DNA from: Ctenosaura bakeri
Taxonomy: Eukaryota > Chordata > Lepidosauria > Squamata > Iguanidae
DNA: 64,000 nucleotides
Direction of reading: 5' to 3'
Assembly (NCBI GenBank): GCA_948474755.1
Contig: CAOLHI010001442.1
Span: 1-64,000, forward strand
Positions 57,164 through 64,000 of the stretch are shown here, in pieces. Position numbers and translations under genes: made by a program. The notes below the pieces were generated by a model. It was not told where the DNA came from. It worked only from the letters and a program-made list of their open reading frames with translations, and did no database searches. How positions within the stretch are numbered: position 1 is the stretch's first letter; each line of letters begins with the position of its first letter.

Positions 57164-58458
57164 CATTAAAAATAAATACATGTATTAAGATCTTGTACAA
57201 AAGGACAACATATAAATATACATATAAATTACCATAGTAAAATGTACTACTAGTTTAGTGCTAGATTACATACAAACCATTAATTAAATCAACAGCAGAA
57301 ATTTCTGGAGTTGCAAATACACTAGCTGGACTGTCAAAAAATTATTATTATTATTATTTATACATTTTTATAAATGGTTAGAAATAAGAGAGTCCTACAT
57401 ATTCTCCAAACTTAATGAAAGAGAGCACCCATGATATCTGGTATCCCAGATATTTGCTAAGAATATCCTGCTTAGAATAGTCACAAAACCAGCACAGACC
57501 AGAGACTAGCTGTCTCCACTGCTCTTACGATCAACCACATTACAAAAAATATACAGAGGTTCATTTAAAAAAATGGTTTATAGTAGAAAATATCCCAGGG
57601 TATAAGGAAAAGCCATAGATCTCCTTTAAAAGATTAGGAAATATTAGATACATTGTGGTAAATACTGGTTTCAGTGAGTCTAACACCAAAAAAGAAAAAT
57701 ACTATAATGGATGCAGCTAGGCCCCACAGGACACCACCCTGTGGTCATTGCATACATTGCAAACACGACCAAAATGACTGAATTGTATAAATCATAATGA
57801 TCAACAGAGATACTGTATATCCTGACCCACTTTGGTACTTATAGTACTGTAGTTGTACTGTATACATGCCATTCAGTGCAAGTATAAAAAAGTGTATGTG
57901 GGGAGGACATCAAGACTCCTAAAAAAAATGGGGACCATCTCTCTAATTTTAGGAATATAAGAGTGGATGCTGCTTTGGTCAGTCATCTTGAGGAGCTGTA
58001 ACACTGCATCAAGATTTCAGGTTTTGGGTGCTTGAAAAGATAAGTCAACACTGATGAAAAAGTTCTGATGAAAAAGGAAGAAGTGAAATGGATTTTAAAG
58101 CTGCAATCCTTGACACCAGGTGGTCTCAACAAAGATCTAGATCTCCTTTCATTAAGGAAAGGCCACTCCACCTCACACATAAACAACAAAAAAGCATGGT
58201 AATTTTTCAGCCAGATTGCATCAGATGTCCTTGAAACTGGTTAATAAATTGAGATGGTCTTTTTTATTGCTTCTCAGTCCAGCTGTGGAGAGTGTATTTC
58301 AAACTCCAGAAATTTCTGCTGTTGATTTAATTAATGGTATATATGTAACTTAACATTAAATACATTTTACTATGGTATTTTATACTATTTTTATTTATGT
58401 GTTGTCCTTTTGTAAAAGATCTTAATATGTGGATTTGTGTTTGTTTTTAATGTAACCC

Positions 58459-58500
58459 CTGAAGGCCCATCCGTTCATTGTACAGGCCAAAACGCATTGG
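58459..58500 (+). ncRNA. Hammerhead-ribozyme-like motif, right Penelope repeat (decayed)
   Basis: CTGAAGGCC, a ~19-base loop and GGCCAAAACGC show a GGCC/GGCC helix between a CUGA box and a degenerate GAAAC box, at the same place as in the left repeat. One base of the second box is changed and the first box is shortened. Confidence 0.4.
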
Positions 58501-58859
58501 GCTTTATTAAAGATAAAATTTAAACCCATCAAGCACATGGAGACCAGCCTCCTTTTTCTGCTGATTCATAATATGTGGTTTTCAGTATCTGTTCTTGTTC
58601 TGCTGTGTGCTGGCCAGACCTAAATATGAAGACAGGGAGAAGGAACTACATGCTACGAGTTGGATCTGAATGTAGCTGCATACAATTGATATTAATATTC
58701 TTGGCAATGCAAAGGAAGCTAATGAATAGATAGTATCAACCTATAAATGTACAGATCTTCAACTATTCTTCATGCTTCCTTCTGAAATCCAAGTTCATGT
58801 TTTATAAGGTTCTTGTCTCTGTGAGCACTTTCTAATTGAAACTCCCATTTTCATTTCAG

Positions 58860-59126
58860 AAGAAAACCACCAGACAACTGAGAGAAGAAAAAGGCAAAGT
58901 TTCAAGCAGAAATGTTGGATTAGACACTGCTACTTCCCCACCCGCACAGAACACACATCATACAGATGAGTTTCATCTGTCATCACCTACACAGTGTTGG
59001 GCTAAGGAGGGGCCTGTCCAGTATGGAAGCTTCCATGGTTTCAGCAGAAGTGATGGCATGCTAAGGGAACTGGATGATGGACAGTTTGACCAAGAAGATG
59101 GAGTCACTCAGGTCACTTGTATGTGA
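58860..59126 (+). CDS. RFTN2: RFTN2 terminal coding exon h
   Basis: The acceptor ATTTCAG directly precedes the AAG codon at 58860. The exon reads KKTTRQLREEKGKVSSRNVG, then LDTATSPPAQ, GFSRSDGMLRELDDGQFDQE and ends DGVTQVTCM plus TGA at 59124-59126. The last ~20 residues are characteristic of raftlin-2. The start is fixed by frame (267 bp, phase 0), since the ORF upstream of the acceptor is intron. Confidence 0.94.
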   Translation, partial: KKTTRQLREEKGKVSSRNVGLDTATSPPAQNTHHTDEFHLSSPTQCWAKEGPVQYGSFHGFSRSDGMLRELDDGQFDQEDGVTQVTCM

Positions 59127-59535
59127 TCAGAAACTGGATTAGAGGGACTTGTATATATTTCAAAGAAATGTAAAAATAGAATTTACTTTTTTATATGCAT
59201 TGGCAGTTTAGGAAAACCTTGTACTTCGCCTTTGTCAACTCTGCATTTGTGCCCCTAGCGAGACTCTATTTGCGTAGTGTCTAGCAAAGGGTCCACTTTG
59301 AGTTAGTATATTTTATTGTTTTTAGAACAGTGCTGTAAGCCACTGATGGTTATCTCAGCAAGCATCCTTGACAACTGTACAGGAAATAATTGTAGATGGG
59401 GTGTTGGCTTCTGCTCTCCTGAAGAACATAACATTTTCTCCAGAGTGTGGAAATAAGATAACAGTAGTATTTTTTTTAATAGGCTATTATAAATTTCCTA
59501 AAGTTTAAGAACAAATAAAAGCTATACATAAAGAA
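59127..59535 (+). other. RFTN2: RFTN2 3' UTR with polyadenylation signal at 59514-59519
   Basis: The ~400 bases after the stop are AT-rich and free of recognisable repeats. A canonical AATAAA lies at 59514-59519 inside ACAAATAAAAGC, followed by a GT-rich stretch around 59535-59550 (GAGTGTCCTTTTC). The cleavage site near 59535 is inferred; later sites could extend the UTR. Confidence 0.6.
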
Positions 59536-62500
59536 CTGAGTGTCCTTTTCAAGTTTTTAGTTTAAACTCACACTGTGCTTGAGTCTGGAAATCAGTGATA
59601 TAAAATTGGTACTTAAAAGTCCTAGGTGTGTGGCATTGAGACTTGTTAGGCAATGCAGTCTCTGTTTGGATCTAACAATCATGACCAAGTTTCACTCTGA
59701 CACCTCAGTTCACTTTCTGTGAATCCTGTGAACTTGTCTTATACTTCAAGTTACTCAAGATATTAACTGTAAACTTGTATCTAATGCAGGTTTCCTTTTA
59801 AAAAATGCAAATTTCCCCAGCTGATTAGGGCTGGGATAATTGAGATCAGAGCAAGAATGCAAGAAACTTAACCAATATGAGATTTTCTCAATGGTACCTG
59901 TAGAGGATAGTACCTCAGTTCCAAAAAAACCTACATCTCCACTCAATGAGTGCTCCAGTTCATGCCAGTCTCCCACTATATAATGCAAATTGCAGTTAAT
60001 ATCTGTATATATAAAAACTCTGCAGTTAGCATTAATATGCCAGCGGTGCCCCAGGTCAGGCTATTGGCCTCTTCAGCTTACAGTTCAGTAGTCTCCACCC
60101 CCTCCTTGGGTGTCACATGTTTAAAAAAACCCTTCAGCTCCCACTATTCCTAACTACTGGGAACTGTTCAACACAGGGCTCTAGCTTCTGCAAAAGGCGC
60201 TCTGCAGTTCTGCCATCTGATGTTTGGTGTCAACAGTGCCTCTGCTTACTTCAGGAAGACAATAATATCAGGATCTACGTAACTGCTAGTATTAAAATAC
60301 AGTTTATAGAACCTCTCTCTATCGACTTTTAACACACAGAGTACCCTCTATTCTGATCTACATAAAGTAAGAAGAAATATTTGCATATATTTCTGAAGAT
60401 CCAATCCCACTGTATTTAAGGGGAATTACTCCCAAGTTAAGAGTATCTCTTAGCTCAGACACTGGTGCTTGAAAACTTACGACTAAAAAGAAAGAAACTC
60501 AGAGAATGGCAAAACTAGAGTATACTCATTTTATGTCTCTATCAGTCAAGAACCTTGGAAAACATCCCAAAGTTTAAACTTATAAACCTAACAGAAAAAA
60601 TTGAACTAAAGTGAGAAGGTGGAACTTGACATACACATTTCAGTAATTTATATCTAAAACCAAAAAGTTGAGAAAAAGCCTGATTTTTTTTTGCAATTTG
60701 CTGTACCTTACAATTATCAGTTCAGGAACAGTTCAATTGCTACATTTATATGTGATGACTTTTCATCACACTATTTGAATACTATTTAGATAAGATATAG
60801 TTTTTTTAAATATTGGTTAGAACAGATTCTAGTATGCTGTATCCAAATATAAGGTCTTAGATTATTATTTTTTTTTATAGTTAATAGCACTGCTGTTCCT
60901 TATACAAATCATGTTCCTTTGGTGGACTCCTTTCACTTCAATTAAAATTCTCATGAATTGAATTTGGAACAAATGTCATTTGAGTTCCACCCAGCTGCTT
61001 TTCATCTTTCAGAAGGAAGGGTCTATAGGCATGCTGAAAACCAACATGGTGTAGTGGCAATTCAAATCCAGGCTCCCAGCCATAAAAACCCACTAGTTGT
61101 GCTTGGACCAGTCATTCTCTCCTTAGCAGAAGCCAACAGCAAAACCTCTCTGCACAAATCTAGTAAAGAAAGCCCTATGATGGGTTTGAGTTTGTCATAA
61201 ACCAGAAACAAAGTAAAGGCACACAACGACGTGGAGCTTAGGCTTCATTCAGTATTACAGTCGTTTGTCAAACTTGTCCATGAGTCTATTCTGCACATAT
61301 AGCAACTTGTTTGAAAACTAACAGCTTGTCTACTTAAGTTTATTAGCTATTATATTGCTGGGACATAAAAGAGCTAAGATTCTGTTGATTTATTTTTTTT
61401 AAATGCTGTGTTTAGGCCTGGGCTGAATCAAGAACAGCTCATCCCAATATGTGTCTTGCTTTTTGTTTCCCTAAGGACACCTCCATATAAGTGTCCTCTC
61501 CCTGATTAGCAAAGTGCAGTGGTTCTATTAGTTACACTGGATTGTTTCAGTAGCACACTAAACACATTTTATATTTGGTAATCTCATTAAATCCAAAAAC
61601 TACCTATTTACTCAGGTAGGGTCTACTGCTCCATACAAAATCCTCTTAAGTTAATTACTATACTGGTATGTATTATTTGTCCTCCAGTAATTTTAACAAG
61701 CCCATATCAATTTAACAAAATGTATCACTCATTTTGATCCCATAACACCAATTCTATTCCCACTTTAAGAGCAGATTAACTGGTAAGGAAATCTCATCAT
61801 GACTGTGCCTTTTTATTGACATCTCAGTACTGCAGTGGAAATCATACTATTAATGCCACTGCTCATTTTCTTCCTTCTCTTTATAATGCACTTCATATTA
61901 TCATACAAGTACATATTTCCTTATACACCTGTAGTGAAGGGAACTGTGCACAGAATAGATACATTTGGCATAGGTGAATTAAGGCTTCAGTTTTCTAGAT
62001 CCACAAACCTAGATCTCCAAGTTCCCCAGCAGTAATTCTGTTCCTTGTATTACCAATTTTGTTCAATATTATTTGACTCTAAAAAAGAAAAGAAAATCTG
62101 ACAGACTATAGTAGAACAAATATTTATTACCTAACAAAGCTATTTATAAGAACAGATGTGACAAGAAAAGGAACAAGAAAGAAGATGGGCTTGCCTTCAG
62201 TCCTGAGAGAATGGTCATAGAGCAATGCTGTAATATTGTTTAAAAATACAGCTGCAGGTAGAAGCTGACATCAGTTTTGGCACAAAGGAAGAATGCTGGG
62301 TTACATGATTACATGATGGGAGGGAGGCTGCCTTCATGTAGTCCTTCATTAGACTACAGAAGATAAGCAAGAATATAGAGTAGAAAAAGAAGTATGAAGT
62401 ACCAGAAAACGTTTTTTCTTTAATGGCCACACACAGCCTTAATTAGGAACAAATGATTTGGAAATGAAGGGTATTTTTTCTTCTACAACAGTTTTTTTCC

Positions 62501-64000
62501 TTAAATTTGGTAGGAAGTCTGCTTTGACAAGCTTTTACTTCAATAAGCTACTATGCATGTACAGTTCAGATCTTCTACTTTATTATTCAGGCATCTCATC
62601 ATAATATCTTCTGTATATTTTAGGGTCATCGTTTCTAGGTATTTAAATACATCTCTTACACCAAGTAAACCAGCTTATCCTTAGCATTCTTTAAGTCCAG
62701 AGGGAGAAGTGTTAAAGTAGGTGGAAGGGGAGAAGACTTGCAATATAGCTTATATTCTAAAAGAACCAAAATGAGAGCATGTAGCAAAATAGACTGGTAT
62801 GGAAAAAGAAAAAAGATTTAATTGCAACCTCTACTTTTTACAATGTAATTCAAAGACAAACATAGCTTGGTTTCCCTATAATGCAGAATGCAAGTTAAAA
62901 CCTTCAATATAGTTACCATACAAAGTCAATAGTTCACTTACTCTCACTGAAGTTCTATAGTATCAGGCAGGCACATGTACACACACATTATCAGAGGTAC
63001 TTGAGTCAACAGCATTAAGGAAACTTACAAGCAGTATCTTATTTAGGTTATTTACTTAACTTCCATCATATAAAGTCAAGTTTACAGTGCAGCATAAATG
63101 GAGTTATTTGTTAAGAACAACTGTTTCAGAGGCGTGTACTAGTTCAAAGAGACATGTTAAGATTTTCTTGCTGCCTCAAACACCACACAATTTCATCACA
63201 GAAATGCTATATGACACCAATCATATTCTGAGTGAGGCAAGCAGTCAATTCTGACATTGCTAAATATATCCTGGTAACTCTGAAATGAAATTCGTCAACT
63301 ATAAGCTTTGAGATTTTAGTAGGATCTATGTTGCCCAATGTAGGCCTCAATTACATGTAGGCACAATGACATAATTGCTGTTGCTAAAACCCTCTGATGT
63401 GATGACCCTGTTAACCTTCAAAACCATTTAAAATACACAATAAGAGGCAGAACTGTGTCAACCCACTGAAGAACATCCAGTCTAGTCATTCAGAACTGTG
63501 CCACCAGCCTTTCAACTACAGTGGGGCTTTGTGCCACAACCCACTGAAGATCCTGTTTCTGTCTCCAGTCTCTAATTTTTGGATTTCCTTTATATCATGG
63601 AGACAATCTTGCTATGAGATGAGTCCAATTTGCCATGTCTTATATGTAATTAAGGCAGGTCTTATGTGTACTCTGAAAAGAAATGATGAATATTAGGAAA
63701 TAACAACTTTCAGCTTCATTCCCAGTTAAATGACTAAAGCAGATTAAATAAAGCTTGCTTGGCCACATAAAGGCCAAAGCATATATATATTTCTGAAGAA
63801 AAAGCGGCACCAGTTTATGTCTTCAATAGGAAAGGACCATACACCAACTTCAAAAAGTTATAATCTCATCAAGTTTGACCTAACAACAGTGCTAGTGCTT
63901 GTAGATATCTGCATTCACATACATCCAGCATAACAAAGCCTTCTATAGTTGTTTTTTTAAAAAATATTTAGTTCTACAGCATTCAAAATAGTTCAAACTC
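59536..64000. other. Intergenic sequence downstream of RFTN2
   Basis: 4.5 kb of AT-rich sequence with one tRNA-type SINE (61041-61228) and no coding exon that I recognise. In mammals MOB4 is convergent with RFTN2, so the repeat-poor stretch after ~62100 could be a minus-strand 3' UTR; a minus-strand AATAAA lies at 62123-62128. This is synteny-based inference only. Confidence 0.5.
61041..61228 (+). mobile_element. tRNA-type SINE (Sauria-like), intergenic
   Basis: It begins CCAACATGGTGTAGTGGCAA, with CAATTCAAATCCAGGCTCCC as B-box region, AAACCCACTAGTTGTGCTTG in the body and AAAGGCACACAACGACG as tail. It lies about 1.5 kb past the RFTN2 polyA site. Confidence 0.85.

Larger units (their letters stand above)
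57063..58549 (+). mobile_element. Penelope-like element with inverted terminal repeats and GIY-YIG remnant
   Basis: Two ~272-bp repeats lie in inverted orientation (57063-57333 reads on the minus strand, 58275-58549 on the plus); both carry GGAGACCAG at the outer side and CTCCAGAAATTTCTG-type sequence at the inner side. Between them, plus-strand remnants of the Penelope C-terminus remain: CGHCIHC (57740-57760), VYVGRTSRLLK (57892 on), and EEVKWILKLQSLTPGGLN (58074 on). These fit the GIY-YIG endonuclease region. The reverse transcriptase itself is missing, so the copy is 5'-truncated with a second terminal repeat inverted in front. Frameshifts show it is dead. Confidence 0.82.
49694..58859 (+). 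other. RFTN2 intron between exons g and h
   Basis: A 9.2-kb intron. It holds a LINE-tail-like segment (about 50960-51295), a palindromic-MITE fragment (about 53096-53190), a tRNA-type SINE (53606-53815) and a Penelope-like element (57063-58549). The stretches 51400-53050 and 53830-56700 show no element I can name; the latter is AT-rich with scattered ~90-bp remnants. Confidence 0.75.
1..59535 (+). other. RFTN2: RFTN2 (raftlin-2) gene, 5'-partial: eight exons to the polyA site
   Basis: Eight exons with AG/GT borders join in phase into an open reading frame of about 462 residues that ends in a stop at 59124-59126. The translation matches what I know of vertebrate raftlin-2 along its whole length: VGAIHPV, RPRLVIEECPLT, AAKRGMKFVGFI, STLDADWLELT-like, EEEGSGVPG, DAIVVEQWTVIE, HTLAEFGWLL, VFLQRPVMW and the C-terminal ELDDGQFDQEDGVTQVTCM. 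Raftlin-1 differs at these sites (for example DANWLEH), so RFTN2 is preferred. Raftlins are cytosolic-face membrane proteins linked to lipid rafts and receptor internalisation; they attach through N-terminal acylation. That N-terminus (about 45 residues by comparison with the human protein of about 501) lies upstream of the window. All exons look intact, so the gene appears functional. Confidence 0.95.

Overview
This is a stretch of vertebrate nuclear DNA, most likely from a squamate reptile (lizard type). The evidence is spliced host exons with GT-AG introns, 5S-rRNA-headed and tRNA-headed SINEs sharing a LINE-derived tail (Sauria / 5S-Sauria type), a CR1 LINE 3' end, L1, a Penelope-like element and DIRS tyrosine-recombinase retrotransposons. 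It is not bacterial or viral: there are no operons and no CRISPR, and nearly all long open frames lie inside transposons.

Host gene. One gene, RFTN2 (raftlin-2), runs on the + strand through most of the window. Eight coding exons lie at 718-901, 5791-5902, 8131-8449, 9714-9917, 15365-15486, 18435-18538, 49615-49693 and 58860-59126. Their phases join without a break and give about 462 residues ending in a TGA stop. The first ~45 residues (acylated N-terminus) lie upstream of base 1. A short 3' UTR ends near 59535 after AATAAA at 59514. From there to 64000 is intergenic sequence with one SINE and no recognisable gene.

Mobile DNA. The 31-kb intron 18539-49614 is the accessory region. A 413-bp tandem duplication sits just after the exon. 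Next comes an old, AT-rich, CpG-poor DIRS element (about 19470-31831) whose reverse-transcriptase gene is split at a GTT by a second, GC-rich, CpG-rich DIRS element (22496-28538). The inner copy still shows inverted terminal repeats, an internal complementary region, a gag-like ORF, RT/RNase H and a tyrosine recombinase, all broken by frameshifts. The outer copy has lost part of its RNase H to an unrelated ~0.75-kb insert. A third DIRS piece (37521-37889, left end only) lies next to a putative solo LTR (minus strand). Further on are a minus-strand L1 tail with target-site duplication, four related GC-rich elements with GGCCCTTT-type ends and 3-bp duplications (PIF/Harbinger-like MITEs), hAT and pogo MITEs, and at 57063-58549 a Penelope-like element with GIY-YIG remnants and two terminal repeats in inverted orientation.

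The most notable things are the base-precise DIRS-in-DIRS nest, a consensus 5' splice site carried at the right tip of the DIRS element in the host sense orientation, the hairpin-bearing MITE family, and the paired hammerhead-like motifs in the inverted Penelope repeats. All identifications come from reading the sequence; no database search was run.
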